NCBI RefSeq assembly: GCF_037976325.1
Contig: NZ_CP150265.1
Coordinates: forward strand, 1,979,501 to 2,043,500
Direction of reading: 5' to 3'
DNA: 64,000 nt
DNA from: Paenibacillus sp. FSL K6-3182
GTDB taxonomy: Bacteria; Bacillota; Bacilli; Paenibacillales; Paenibacillaceae
In this document: piece by piece, positions 34,889 to 43,607 of the stretch
Numbering within the stretch: the first letter of the stretch is position 1
Layout: each line of letters begins with the position of its first letter
Notes under the pieces: model-generated
The model's input: the letters and a program-made list of their open reading frames with translations, nothing else
Databases searched by the model: none
What the model was told of the DNA's origin: nothing
Made by a program: the position numbers and the translations under genes

Positions 34889-36040
34889 CTATACAGTAGG
34901 CATATAAATTTTAAAGCTGCCGCTAAGCGCAAGCATGGCGAACAGATAGAGGCAGTTGTCGTAATAGCGGCGGTCACCGGTGCGAAGCGGTGTGTTCCAC
35001 AATAAATCAATAGAAGCTTTGGCATGCGGTCCTTCGAAACTGGCAAGCGAAGCCATCGCGTTTGTGGCAAGCAGCCCGACGGGATGGAGTGATTTTTCTT
35101 CAAATGGTTCGCCAGCTATCGTATAACGTCTATAATCAGACGGATCAATACCTGAGAAAAAAGCTTGAATCCGGTTTGCTTCCTCACGCTGCCACGCATC
35201 GACGCCAAACCATTCCGTATCGAGGCCAATATTGGCGGCTACACGGTACGAGTCGCTGTAAAAATGACCATATCCGCGTTCGTTGTTCGGTGTACCGTCG
35301 TAATAGGCGTACTCGGGTGCTAGTCCAGTAACCGGATGGCATGACAGCTTCAAATAATCTCTGCTTGCAGCTGCAGCTTCTTTCCAGAACATGCGGTCTT
35401 CCGGATTAGCCCACAGCGCAAACAGCTCATAAAAGTGCGGCAAATGGTAGGATGGATCGGAATAGTCGCAATTAGGAATAAATTTGATTAATTTATTGGA
35501 AGGCTCCCACATCGGGTAACCGTCGTTATTTTCACCCTTATGCACACAGCTATGGAGCAGGTTCCGAGCTTGATCACCGTAATTAAAAGGAACAGAGCCA
35601 TCACCCCATCGGTGTGATGCAAAGAAGAGAGCAAGCGCAAAATATTCCTCGCCGTCGGGCGCGGGACCGTATGATCTTTTGGTGCCATCGGTATTGCATG
35701 ACCAAGCGAAATAACCGGCATTTTCACCTTCGCTCATATACATGTAAGTCATCGTCCATTTCCATATGCGGTCGAAGATATCTTTGCGGTTCATCTGCAC
35801 AGCCATCATCATGCCATAGGACATGCCTTCGGTGCGTACATCAATATTTCCGGTATCTAACAGATACCCCATATCGCCGCCAGCCTCGTAATAGATTCGC
35901 GTATCTTCATTACCGCCGAACAGGTTGTCCCAAGTATCCTCGACACGTCTCCCAATTTCTTCTTGGCTGTAACCGTACAGCTTAAACAAATTTCGGTAGT
36001 TCCCTGTGAAAAAAGCACCCGTTCCCAGCTTCGTCGACAT
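34889..36040 (-). CDS. GH8 reducing-end xylose-releasing exo-oligoxylanase
   Basis: A 383-residue glycoside hydrolase of family 8, Rex type, which releases xylose from the reducing end of xylo-oligosaccharides. The general acid is Glu71 in VRTEGMSYGMMMA. The general base is probably the Asp of HFYSDSYRV. (alpha/alpha)6-barrel landmarks WDNLFGG, YFAWSCNTDG and DGEEYFALALFFASHRWG agree. No signal peptide is present, so it acts in the cytoplasm on oligosaccharides imported by the convergent ABC system. AAGGGGAG lies nine bases before ATG 36040. Confidence 0.87.
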   Translation of the reverse strand: MSTKLGTGAFFTGNYRNLFKLYGYSQEEIGRRVEDTWDNLFGGNEDTRIYYEAGGDMGYLLDTGNIDVRTEGMSYGMMMAVQMNRKDIFDRIWKWTMTYMYMSEGENAGYFAWSCNTDGTKRSYGPAPDGEEYFALALFFASHRWGDGSVPFNYGDQARNLLHSCVHKGENNDGYPMWEPSNKLIKFIPNCDYSDPSYHLPHFYELFALWANPEDRMFWKEAAAASRDYLKLSCHPVTGLAPEYAYYDGTPNNERGYGHFYSDSYRVAANIGLDTEWFGVDAWQREEANRIQAFFSGIDPSDYRRYTIAGEPFEEKSLHPVGLLATNAMASLASFEGPHAKASIDLLWNTPLRTGDRRYYDNCLYLFAMLALSGSFKIYMPTV

Positions 36041-36411
36041 CTTGTATTACTCCCCTTATATTAAATTTTCACTGCATGGAAATGCCTGAGAAATTGACTT
36101 CACCAAAACTTTACCTTGTATCGTTCAGAGTTCCTACCCTAGAAAGTTTATAGAGTACTGTAATTATTAAAGGTTTGGTCTTATTAAGGAAGTTTGAGAG
36201 CATGATTTTGCAGCAACAAAATGCTTGTAATAAAGAAATCAATATGATAGCATGAAAGCAATCGAATCATTAAACGTGAGGAAGCACCTCCTTTGCCGTA
36301 GGCAGAGGAGGTGCTTTTTGTTGTTTTCCGACATTCTCCCTAATTGTTCGGACGCTTTCCTTGCCTTCAACCGATTCGCGACCACATCTATTTATTGGAG
36401 GAATGAGAAAC
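36041..36411. other. Intergenic region between divergent GH8 and HRDC genes
   Basis: 371 bases without a convincing gene. It must hold both divergent promoters, but no clear -35/-10 pairs could be fixed. The one definite element is the hairpin terminator at 36283-36320. Small frames inside it lack ribosome sites. Confidence 0.6.
36283..36320 (+). terminator. Terminator-like hairpin upstream of the HRDC gene
   Basis: AGCACCTCCTTTGCC (36283-36297) pairs over its full 15 bases (one G-U) with GGCAGAGGAGGTGCT (36301-36315), with a GTA loop and TTTTTG tail. No gene precedes it on this strand, so it is either a leader attenuator of the gene at 36412 or the end of a short untranslated RNA. Confidence 0.75.
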
Positions 36412-37410
36412 ATGCAAATCGTATTTTTGAACACGTTCGAGAAGCTTGGAGAAGGCCAGCGCATTGATAACGCGCAGCTATCTATCTGTGAGAATCAAGG
36501 CATTTGGGCAGTGCTGTGGGTGGAGCTGAATGAGGAGAGCGAAGATCCGATCACTTGGTTTGAAGGAACGTCATGGGAGGAAATGATTGTGGCATTCCGT
36601 CATGGAATTGCAAGGGTCATGGGTGAAGGGTACGCGCCTATTATCGATGGCATGCTGGACGATCGCCGTTCTACAACTGGCAGCTTTGTAACTATGCTTC
36701 AATGCTACGGCGAGCTTCATGCCAATCAAGAACTTTTTCAGAAGCTTCGTGAATGGCGGCGTACGAAAGCAATTGCTGAGAAGCGTTCGGCTTATCTTGT
36801 CGCTACTAATCGCATGTTGTGGATGATCAGCGCCTTCGTTCCGAAGACGGCAGATGAATTAGCACAAATTCCCGGTTGGGGAAGCGCCAAGCATGCATCC
36901 TATGGACTGGAAGTGCTGGAGATTACAAGTGAGGCTAATCGTGATACCGAGTTTCCGCTGCAATGGGTAAGTGTCAAATTAGACTCAATCGCCTATACGC
37001 AGTGGCTTTATAAACAAAAGGAAACAAAATATAAATCTCAGATGGATCGCCAACAGGCAAAAAAACATATTTTGACGGCGGTACAGCAGGGTGGATCGCT
37101 TGAACAGCTTGGCGTGGAGCTAGAGCTGTCAAGGCGCGAATTAATGGATCGAATCGAGCAATTAGAACAAGAGGGTTACGATATGGAATCACTGATTACG
37201 CGGGAGCTCGTAGAGATGCCAGATGATGAGCAGCAGCTCGTATGGGATGCTCTCTCGCTGGTCGGCGATAAATATTTGAAGCCGGTATTGCAGCAAGTAT
37301 ATGGCACTTTGGAAGCTTCGCAGTTGAATAAGCCTGTTGATGTCCTTTATGAGCGCTTGAGGCTCATAAGGCTGCGTTTTAGAAGAAGCCTGACAAGTAA
37401 GGCTGTATAA
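36412..37410 (+). CDS. HRDC-domain protein with RQC-like helical end
   Basis: A 332-residue protein without a helicase motor. Residues about 115-185 form an HRDC domain (LREWRRTKAIAEKRSAYLVA, then KTADELAQIPGWGSAKHASYG), as at the end of RecQ helicases, where it binds nucleic acid. A helix-turn-helix resembling the RecQ/RQC-associated HTH_40 follows (QAKKHILTAVQQGGSLEQLG and LSRRELMDRIEQLEQEGYDM). The N-terminal 110 residues are unrecognised. GGAGG precedes ATG 36412. It is probably an RNA- or DNA-binding accessory protein; homologs are frequent in Paenibacillus, but I know of no assigned role. Confidence 0.75.
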   Translation: MQIVFLNTFEKLGEGQRIDNAQLSICENQGIWAVLWVELNEESEDPITWFEGTSWEEMIVAFRHGIARVMGEGYAPIIDGMLDDRRSTTGSFVTMLQCYGELHANQELFQKLREWRRTKAIAEKRSAYLVATNRMLWMISAFVPKTADELAQIPGWGSAKHASYGLEVLEITSEANRDTEFPLQWVSVKLDSIAYTQWLYKQKETKYKSQMDRQQAKKHILTAVQQGGSLEQLGVELELSRRELMDRIEQLEQEGYDMESLITRELVEMPDDEQQLVWDALSLVGDKYLKPVLQQVYGTLEASQLNKPVDVLYERLRLIRLRFRRSLTSKAV

Positions 37411-37437
37411 TTTTTTTTAGAAAAAGAAAGACAAGAG

Positions 37438-37465
37438 AAGGCTCCTTCATTACTTAAGGAGCCTT
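37438..37465. terminator. Terminator between convergent genes
   Basis: AAGGCTCCTT pairs with AAGGAGCCTT across 8 bases and overlaps the stop codon of the minus-strand gene. A-rich and T-rich flanks, including eight Ts upstream at 37411-37418, give limited tails for both strands. Confidence 0.6.
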
Positions 37466-38464
37466 CATAATTCCGATTTGGTCAGTCCAAACCGTGTCTG
37501 CAAAACGGATCGTAGTATTAAAGTCGCAATGAAGTCCAGTTTCATAGGAACGATTGTCTATAAGGGCGATGGCGTCTTCTCGCAGTAGACGTACACGATA
37601 ACGCTCCTCTTTTGTAAACTGCGGCTGCTCATAGGCTCTTAGCCAAATGAGGATAGCGCTTACAACCTCAACAGCATCATCTAACGCTTGATTCCATAGC
37701 TGCCAAACGCTCTCATTGTGATAGGTGGCGCCGTCCACTGGATCAAGCCAAGGCTGTTCCTCTACATTTAATACGTCAAAGGGCATAGCCCCTCTTTTAT
37801 AAGTGAAAGGCTCGATTTGCCCAAAAGTTAGTATTTTTCGTATGCCAGTCGGATCATGGAATAAACGCTGCGCGGCAGTGAAATCACGATTCGCTTGGTT
37901 CCAATCCTCGCGTTTAATGAGCGGGGCCAGCTCTTCATAATAAAGGGCAGCAATTGACTCGAAAGCGTCCACTACGGGTGCAGGAAATGCTCCCTTCGTA
38001 TCGATATGCTTCCAGACTGGAGTTTTCCACGTTTCAATACCCCAAAGCTCACGCGCTATTATCGTATCCATCATAATTTCAAAACGTTGATGATCCCATT
38101 TGCGAAAGCCCGATTTGCTAAATACATAAGGATGAAGATTACGATCAAGAATGTGATGCAATACGAATCCTAGTGTGTATAGGATAGAAGAATCAGGACG
38201 TTTAGGGCAGGCGGGTCTGCCGACGACACTATCCAGCATTTCGACAAGTACCGGTCCGCAATTGCGGTTATGCATTTCCGTTCCTAAACGATTTAAGGCT
38301 ATGCTGCGCTGCCAAGGGAAAAAACGATGATAGAACAAAAAGTCAGGTCCTTGGCATCCCATGTTAAATATATTTTTTTTCTCATCTGATTCAATTAGTG
38401 CGCATTCGCCAAGCCGCTCGAATACAAGTTGTCCAAAAATGAAGTGAGCCCATACGTTAGGCAT
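37454..38464 (-). CDS. Zinc-dependent phospholipase C-like protein
   Basis: A 336-residue member of the Zn_dep_PLPC family. The N-terminal MPNVWAHFIFGQLV, then QGPDFLFYHRFFPW and LGFVLHHILDRNLHPYVF, carry the His/Asp residues that bind zinc in this fold. True PLC enzymes are secreted, but no signal peptide is visible here. Paenibacillus genomes carry many such intracellular homologs of unknown substrate. A purine-rich GGAGGTCC lies upstream of ATG 38464 on the minus strand. The phospholipase name reflects the fold only. Confidence 0.8.
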   Translation of the reverse strand: MPNVWAHFIFGQLVFERLGECALIESDEKKNIFNMGCQGPDFLFYHRFFPWQRSIALNRLGTEMHNRNCGPVLVEMLDSVVGRPACPKRPDSSILYTLGFVLHHILDRNLHPYVFSKSGFRKWDHQRFEIMMDTIIARELWGIETWKTPVWKHIDTKGAFPAPVVDAFESIAALYYEELAPLIKREDWNQANRDFTAAQRLFHDPTGIRKILTFGQIEPFTYKRGAMPFDVLNVEEQPWLDPVDGATYHNESVWQLWNQALDDAVEVVSAILIWLRAYEQPQFTKEERYRVRLLREDAIALIDNRSYETGLHCDFNTTIRFADTVWTDQIGIMKAP

Positions 38465-38630
38465 AGAAGAGGACCTCCATTCCTATCAATATTCTACAGA
38501 TTTCGTTTTAAAATATAGTTCTAAAGATACATATATTTTATTTATAGTATACTTGTCCTAGTGAATTAAGTATAATATAAATTAAACAAGACAAAGCGCG
38601 AATTTTGTCGAAAAGGAGCGTATCTTCATT

Positions 38631-39092
38631 ATGAAGGCAGAGTACATTAACCCGTTTCTTGAATCTGCAAAAATCGTGATTGAGCAAGTCGTTCAAATAC
38701 GTCCAGCGACTGGAGAACTAGGTCTCAAGGATATCAAGTTTGTAGAGAACTATATTTGGATTCAAATTGGACTCAACGGACAGATGAACGGTGACATTGT
38801 ATTCGGGCTTAGCGAAGAGGTAGCTATGAAAATGGTTTCTGCGATGATGGGCGGATACGTAATTTCTGAAATCGACGAAATCGTGAAGAGTGCTATTTCT
38901 GAGCTTGGCAATATGATTAGCGGAAATGCGAGTACGATGCTGTTTAATCAAGGGGTGAGAGTAGATATTACACCGCCGAAGGTTATCCAGTCTGCTCAAT
39001 CAGCTGGCTTCACCGCACAAAAAGCGTTGACGATTCCACTGATAATGGAAGGTATTGGAGAACTCGACATCCAAGTTTTAATCGCATCTTAG
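38631..39092 (+). CDS. cheX: CheX-like CheY-P phosphatase
   Basis: A 153-residue CheC/CheX/FliY-type phosphatase that removes phosphate from CheY-P. The catalytic pair is in SELGNMISGNA (Glu91 and Asn94, E-x2-N), present once as in CheX. Length fits CheX (about 150). AAAAGGAG lies 12 bases before ATG 38631. It is not beside other chemotaxis genes here, so it may serve a remote cluster or another response regulator. A short terminator follows. Confidence 0.85.
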   Translation: MKAEYINPFLESAKIVIEQVVQIRPATGELGLKDIKFVENYIWIQIGLNGQMNGDIVFGLSEEVAMKMVSAMMGGYVISEIDEIVKSAISELGNMISGNASTMLFNQGVRVDITPPKVIQSAQSAGFTAQKALTIPLIMEGIGELDIQVLIAS

Positions 39093-39101
39093 CATAGAAA
39101 T

Positions 39102-39123
39102 GGCTCCTTAGGGAGCTTTTTTT
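39102..39123 (+). terminator. Terminator of cheX
   Basis: GCTCC pairs with GGAGC across a short loop, followed by seven Ts. Confidence 0.65.
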
Positions 39124-39169
39124 GCGTCTGCAATACCAATCAAGTAAAATTGTAAATGGGTGATGATGG

Positions 39170-39943
39170 ATGTTAAGAGGCAAAGTGATTTTCATCTCCG
39201 GTGCATCAAGCGGAATCGGAGCGTTAATGGCTAAAATGCTGGCTGAGCGGGGGGCGATCCCAGTTTTGACTGGACGCAACATCTCGAAGCTAAAGGAGAT
39301 TTCCGCTGCAATAAAGGGGAAAAGCTCGTTCTATCAGATGGACGTGACCGATAATGAACAGGTGAAGCGAACAGTAGAAGCTGTCATTGCGGAATATGGT
39401 AAAATAGATGTATTGCTGAACAACGCTGGCTACGGCAAATTCGAGAATTTTATGAGCATGAATGTGGAAAGCTTTGAGCAAATGATGGACACGAACTACC
39501 TAGGCATCGTACGCTGCACGAAGGCAGTTGTTCCTCATATGGTGAAGCAAGGAAGCGGACATATTGTAAACATAGCATCTTTAGCAGGCAAAATAGGCAC
39601 TGCCAAATCAACCAGCTACACAGCCACAAAGCATGCTGTGCTTGGCTTTACTAATGCACTTCGCATGGAGCTTCGGGAGCAGGGAATTCAGGTATCTGCG
39701 GTTAATCCAGGTCCAATTGATACGCCTTTTTTCTCGCTGGCTGATCCTTCCGGCTCTTACGTTAAAAATGTCAATTGGTTTATGATGAAGCCAGAATATG
39801 TAGTCAAAAAAATCATTCGTTTAATCGAGCGGAGAAAAGCCGAGCTTGACCTGCCGAAAACCGCAGCTTTTGGTATTAAACTATATCAATTGCTGCCGCG
39901 AACCATTGATCGGCTATTCGGCGGTATGTTAAATCGAAAATAA
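39170..39943 (+). CDS. Short-chain dehydrogenase/reductase
   Basis: A 257-residue SDR-family NAD(P)-dependent oxidoreductase. The cofactor motif is GASSGIGA near the N-terminus (T/G-x3-G-x-G), with NNAG (about residue 85). Catalytic Ser is in NIASLAG, and Tyr/Lys in SYTATKHAV (YxxxK). The Arg in LTGRNISKL after the second strand suggests NADP(H). It resembles the DltE/YqjQ group, and the substrate is unknown. GGGTGATG precedes ATG 39170. The gene may be cotranscribed with the helicase 25 bases downstream. Confidence 0.87.
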   Translation: MLRGKVIFISGASSGIGALMAKMLAERGAIPVLTGRNISKLKEISAAIKGKSSFYQMDVTDNEQVKRTVEAVIAEYGKIDVLLNNAGYGKFENFMSMNVESFEQMMDTNYLGIVRCTKAVVPHMVKQGSGHIVNIASLAGKIGTAKSTSYTATKHAVLGFTNALRMELREQGIQVSAVNPGPIDTPFFSLADPSGSYVKNVNWFMMKPEYVVKKIIRLIERRKAELDLPKTAAFGIKLYQLLPRTIDRLFGGMLNRK

Positions 39944-39968
39944 AGGTTTAAATGAGAGAGGATTAAAA

Positions 39969-41387
39969 ATGAGTAAGCACACATGGTATGAAATAGGAAT
40001 TAATGAACTGCTGTCGGATAAGCTCACAGCAAATGGAATTATTGAACCAACGGATGTACAGGCAAATACGATTCCGATATTGCTTGGAGGCAGCGACGTT
40101 TCAGCGAGGTCGCAGACGGGCACAGGTAAAACGCTTGCGTATTTGCTGCCGCTTCTTCAGAAGCTGAATTCGCATTCAAGCGCGATTCAAGCGATTATTT
40201 TGGCTCCAACTCAGGAGCTTGCGATGCAAATTGTTCGTGTAGCAGAAGTGTACGCGGAGCCGCTGAACATTCGCGTTCAGCAATTGATTGGCGGAGCAGC
40301 ATTAAAGAGGCAGGTAGAGAAATTGAAGCTGCGCCCGCAGCTGGTTATTGGAACACCAGGGCGAATTCACGAATTGCTTAAGCTGCGCAAACTCAAGCTG
40401 AATGATGTGAAAAATGTTGTAGTTGATGAAGCGGATCAAGTATTTCAGCTCGGGTCGACAAAAGAGGTCGAGATCATTTTGCATAGTGTCGGTAAAGAGC
40501 ACCAAATTGCTTTTTTCTCCGCGACATATCCGGATCAAATGGCTCGTTTTGAAGGACGCTGGATGAAAAACCCGGAACGTATTCAGGTTACGCCGGAGCA
40601 TACCGTATCACAAACGATCGATAATTACTTTATCGTTAGCGATAAGCGTGATAAAACCGATACGGCAAGAAGGCTTGTACGCTTGCTGAACCCGGCCTCT
40701 GCTCTGCTTTTCCTAAATGATACCGACAACATTTCCAACTGGGAATCGAAGCTAAGTTATGAAGGCTTTACTGTTGAGGCTTTGTATGGGGATGCGGATA
40801 AACAGCGCCGTGCAGCAACATTGACACGTTTTCGCGAGGGTCGCTGCCAACTGCTGCTAGCTACGGATGTTGCGGCTAGAGGCCTTGATATTGAAGGTCT
40901 GCCGCTCGTCATTCAGCTTGATCCTGCATCGGATGCGGATCATTATGTGCATCGTGCAGGACGAACGGGCCGTATGGGACGTCCTGGTACAGTCGTTTCC
41001 ATTGTCACGCCGCAGGAGCTGTTTATTATGGAGAAATTCCGCAAGCAGCTGGGCATCGAATTGACAGAACGGACGATGTTCAGAGGAAAGCTTCTTAGCG
41101 AGGAAGAGCTGCGAGAAGCAACAAAACCGTTTGCGGCTCGCCATGAAGCGAAGCTTGCAGATCGCTCAGAAGCGTTGCAAACGAAGCGAGCTGTAGAGAA
41201 CAAAAGTGCAGCTGCTGCTCCGAAACAAACGAAGCTTGTAGAGACGAAAGCAGTAGCTGCTCCGCCGAAACCAAAGCCAGCAGCGAAGCCTGCTCCTAAG
41301 AAAGTGGAGCGAAAGCGCGAAGGCAAAAACAAAGGTGCTCCTAAGTGGTTGAAGGCTAAACGCGAGGCCGATAAGGAACAATCATAA
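39969..41387 (+). CDS. DEAD-box RNA helicase
   Basis: A 472-residue ATP-dependent RNA helicase. Motifs in order are the Q motif (TDVQANTIP), I (SQTGTGKT), Ia (PTQELA), Ib (TPGR), II (DEAD), III (SAT), V (ATDVAARGLDI) and VI (HRAGRTGRMG). The C-terminal 90 residues are a Lys/Ala/Pro-rich basic tail ending KGAPKWLKAKREADKEQS, which likely binds RNA. It fits cold-adaptation or ribosome-assembly helicases of the CshA/CshB type but cannot be assigned to one. GAGAGGA precedes ATG 39969. Confidence 0.93.
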   Translation: MSKHTWYEIGINELLSDKLTANGIIEPTDVQANTIPILLGGSDVSARSQTGTGKTLAYLLPLLQKLNSHSSAIQAIILAPTQELAMQIVRVAEVYAEPLNIRVQQLIGGAALKRQVEKLKLRPQLVIGTPGRIHELLKLRKLKLNDVKNVVVDEADQVFQLGSTKEVEIILHSVGKEHQIAFFSATYPDQMARFEGRWMKNPERIQVTPEHTVSQTIDNYFIVSDKRDKTDTARRLVRLLNPASALLFLNDTDNISNWESKLSYEGFTVEALYGDADKQRRAATLTRFREGRCQLLLATDVAARGLDIEGLPLVIQLDPASDADHYVHRAGRTGRMGRPGTVVSIVTPQELFIMEKFRKQLGIELTERTMFRGKLLSEEELREATKPFAARHEAKLADRSEALQTKRAVENKSAAAAPKQTKLVETKAVAAPPKPKPAAKPAPKKVERKREGKNKGAPKWLKAKREADKEQS

Positions 41388-41398
41388 AAATTTATTTT

Positions 41399-41496
41399 GA
41401 AAGCCACCCTCTTAAATCGATCAGCCTCTCCCGAAACATATGGGCGAAGGTAAAAAATGCGGCAAAACCCGCAATCGAAAAAGGAGTGTGGCTTTC
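41399..41496 (+). promoter_or_regulatory. Structured 5' leader of the SLH gene
   Basis: GAAAGCCAC (41399-41407) pairs with GTGGCTTTC (41488-41496), and CTC with GAG, a 12-bp closing stem with one mismatch. Inside, TCGAT/ATCGA (41417-41421, 41474-41478) encloses two hairpins: CCT..CCC/GGG..AGG (41425-41450) and TGCGG/CCGCA (41458-41473). The gene's ribosome site AAGGAG (41481-41486) is partly in the closing stem, and ATG 41500 follows it. This looks like a junction RNA that can hide the ribosome site. I do not recognise a known riboswitch class. Confidence 0.5.
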
Positions 41497-41499
41497 TTG

Positions 41500-42738
41500 A
41501 TGAAACAAACAATGTGGAAAAAGACAGCAATTTCTTCGCTTGCGCTGCTAATGCTTGCAGGCGGTGCGACGTCAGCTTTTGCAGATGGCGGTAAAGGCAA
41601 AGGGCATGATGGCGATCGTAATGATGATAAAGGCCGTCATGAGGACAAGGATGACAAGTATGACAAGGACGATAAACATAAAGTAACATGGCAATTTCAA
41701 GATGAGGACGATCTGAAGTGGGCTATGGAATACATTATGCGGTTAGCGTCGAAGGGCGTATTTACTGGCTACGAGGATGGTACATTTAAGCCGAATCAGA
41801 AAATCAACCGTATTGAAACGTTGACTGCTGCTGTCAGATTGATGGGTCTTCGCTCACAAGCGGAATCAGCAGATAAAATGAAAACGGACTTGCAATTTAA
41901 TGATGGGGATAAAATCGCAAAAAAATACCCTTGGGCTGTTGGTTACGTTGCAGTAGCGCTGGAGAACGATCTATTCTCTGAGACTGAATCAGAAGTGAAA
42001 CCGGAAGCAAACGCGACAAGACTATGGTCTACGATTCTTCTCGTAAAAGCGCTTAAACTGGAAGACGAAGCGAAGGCGCTCAATAATACGAAGCTTGACT
42101 TTAAGGATGCAAAAGAGATCCCTGCTGGATCTGTAGGTTATGTTGCTCTTGCTTTGAAGAAAGGCATTATTACCGGCTACAATGATAAGAATGGAAAAAC
42201 GTTCCGTCCTAATCAACCAGTAACCCGTGCAGAGCTGGCAGCGCTTCTCGATCGCACAGATACGGAAATGCCTAATCATGATGCACAAGCCATTTTAGGC
42301 AAGCTAAAAGCAGCTCCTGCTGATGGCAAGTTGACGGTTGTTAAAGGAGATAACACGGAGATTTCACTAGCATTAGACTCGAATGTGTTTATTTTCCGAG
42401 ATGATAAAAAATCGCCAGTGAGCTCACTCCGAGCAGGGGATGAGGTACTCGTTCGTACGTATCTCAATCGTATCGTATTTATTGAAGTAACGAAGTCGGC
42501 TCCTGTTAGTACAGCTTTCACGGAGAACGGAATTATTAATACATTAACGTTCAACAATCAGGCGAAATTGACGACGGTTTCTCTCATTACTCGATATGAA
42601 AACTCACAGGCAGTTGTCACAACATTCAGCATTGATCCAAGTGTAGTCATCACAGGTGACTCCTCGCAGCTAAAGGTTGGTCAATATGTACAAGTAAAAG
42701 GCGACAATGGTACAGTTAAATCAATTGAAGTGAAATAA
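41500..42738 (+). CDS. Secreted S-layer-homology (SLH) protein
   Basis: A 412-residue exported protein. The signal peptide (MKQTMWKKTAISSLALLMLA, cut near SAFA-DG) is followed by a charged Gly/Asp/His/Lys-rich stretch (residues 32-58). Three SLH modules come next (about 65-245), including GVFTGYEDGTFKPNQKINRIE and GIITGYNDKNGKTFRPNQPVTR; they bind pyruvylated wall polymer. A C-terminal beta-rich domain of about 160 residues (LTVVKGDNTEISLALDSNV) has no assigned function. ATG 41500 was chosen, with TTG 41497 also possible; a longer frame from 41440 would start within the folded leader. Confidence 0.87.
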   Translation: MKQTMWKKTAISSLALLMLAGGATSAFADGGKGKGHDGDRNDDKGRHEDKDDKYDKDDKHKVTWQFQDEDDLKWAMEYIMRLASKGVFTGYEDGTFKPNQKINRIETLTAAVRLMGLRSQAESADKMKTDLQFNDGDKIAKKYPWAVGYVAVALENDLFSETESEVKPEANATRLWSTILLVKALKLEDEAKALNNTKLDFKDAKEIPAGSVGYVALALKKGIITGYNDKNGKTFRPNQPVTRAELAALLDRTDTEMPNHDAQAILGKLKAAPADGKLTVVKGDNTEISLALDSNVFIFRDDKKSPVSSLRAGDEVLVRTYLNRIVFIEVTKSAPVSTAFTENGIINTLTFNNQAKLTTVSLITRYENSQAVVTTFSIDPSVVITGDSSQLKVGQYVQVKGDNGTVKSIEVK

Positions 42739-42752
42739 GGTACAAATAAGAG

Positions 42753-42802
42753 AAGGGCTGTCCTGAAAGTAGATTTTTCTACTTTTGGAACAGCCCTTTT
42801 TT
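42753..42802 (+). terminator. Terminator of the SLH gene
   Basis: AAGGGCTGT pairs with ACAGCCCTT, with further AAAGTAGA/TCTACTTT pairing inside and a T-run after. Strong, U-tailed. Confidence 0.88.
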
Positions 42803-42909
42803 CATTGCTCAACAATCAAAATAATAGCTTGTGAATCCAGCAGCGCTTATTTTTCTACATAATAAGCACGATATAGTTCGTTATGAAATTCGTGCGTTAA
42901 TTTTCATAG

Positions 42910-43464
42910 TTTGTAAGAAACAGAGCATATGATGCGGAAAAAATGGAAGACCCTTCATTGATTATTTATGATCCGATAAAGAGTATAAATGGGATGCACA
43001 TCATTTCCAATGGAGATCAGACTGAAACCATCTATGAAGCTTATGGCAAAAAAGAAACGTTTGAAGATGCATTAAAAAGCAGAAAGTTTGAACCGGATGC
43101 TCCCCATTATACACCGCGTATTTCCGGTATTATTGATACTGAATCAGCTGTATACAGCTTGTCCATTTTGAAAACAAGGCAAAACGATCCGTCATTTTGC
43201 ATTCGTCATTTCTTTCATTACGATTCTTTTACAAAAGGAATAGGTCATTGCATTCACACTTATAAAGGTGAAGAAAATGGTATTTTGAGATCTTTTGAAG
43301 GTGAACCGCTGGAGGTGCCTTTATTTGATTCAATGGATGAAACGGCTCAATTTTACTGGAGCAGCATAAACGCAGATCATAAAATTTCATTGCTTGTGAA
43401 GTTTATTCATACCGATGATCGTAAGGTGGAATTTAAAATAATAAATAAAAATCAGACGTTTTAG
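42910..43464 (+). pseudogene. N-terminally truncated PurO-like IMP cyclohydrolase
   Basis: The frame reads on from about 42911 without a start (...YDAEK before ATG 42943) and covers the C-terminal part of an IMP_cyclohyd (PurO-like) protein. Key pieces are EDPSLIIYDPI, SNGDQTETIYEA, FEPDAPHYTPRISGI and GIGHCIHTYKGE then SFEGEP. Upstream a TAG lies in frame at 42908-42910, and the usual first 50-60 residues, with the PGRG region, are absent. ATG 42943 would give 173 residues but has no ribosome site. It is most likely a broken gene; IMP formation would then depend on PurH. Confidence 0.7.
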
Positions 43465-43515
43465 TGTCTATATAATTAATTCCGACAAAAACGATGGGAA
43501 AAATTTAAATAATCG

Positions 43516-43544
43516 TTGACAGGGTCGTTTTTGAGGAATAATAT
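43516..43544 (+). promoter_or_regulatory. Strong SigA-type promoter
   Basis: TTGACA (43516-43521), 17-base spacer, TAATAT (43539-43544). It would start a transcript near 43551 with a leader of about 170 bases before the gene at 43720, interrupted by the hairpin at 43608-43665. Confidence 0.6.
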
Positions 43545-43607
43545 AGGAATATATTCAAAGTGAGTTGAAAAACCATTTTGTAGGATGACAAAAGAAGATA
43601 ATCTACT

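Noticed and set aside
36252..36467. Small ORF over the hairpin before the HRDC gene
   Set aside because: It runs through the terminator stem, has no ribosome site and overlaps the true start.
38606..38612. Second TGTCGAA (0A-box-like) before cheX
   Set aside because: It overlaps the ribosome-binding region right before the start, where an activator site would not sit. A 7-base match occurs by chance often.
41399..41496. c-di-GMP-I, c-di-AMP or T-box identity for the SLH leader
   Set aside because: None of the conserved sequences of these classes that I know (for example GGGCAAACC..GGGACGCAAAGCC or GGGTGGNACCGCG) is present. Only the secondary structure is claimed.
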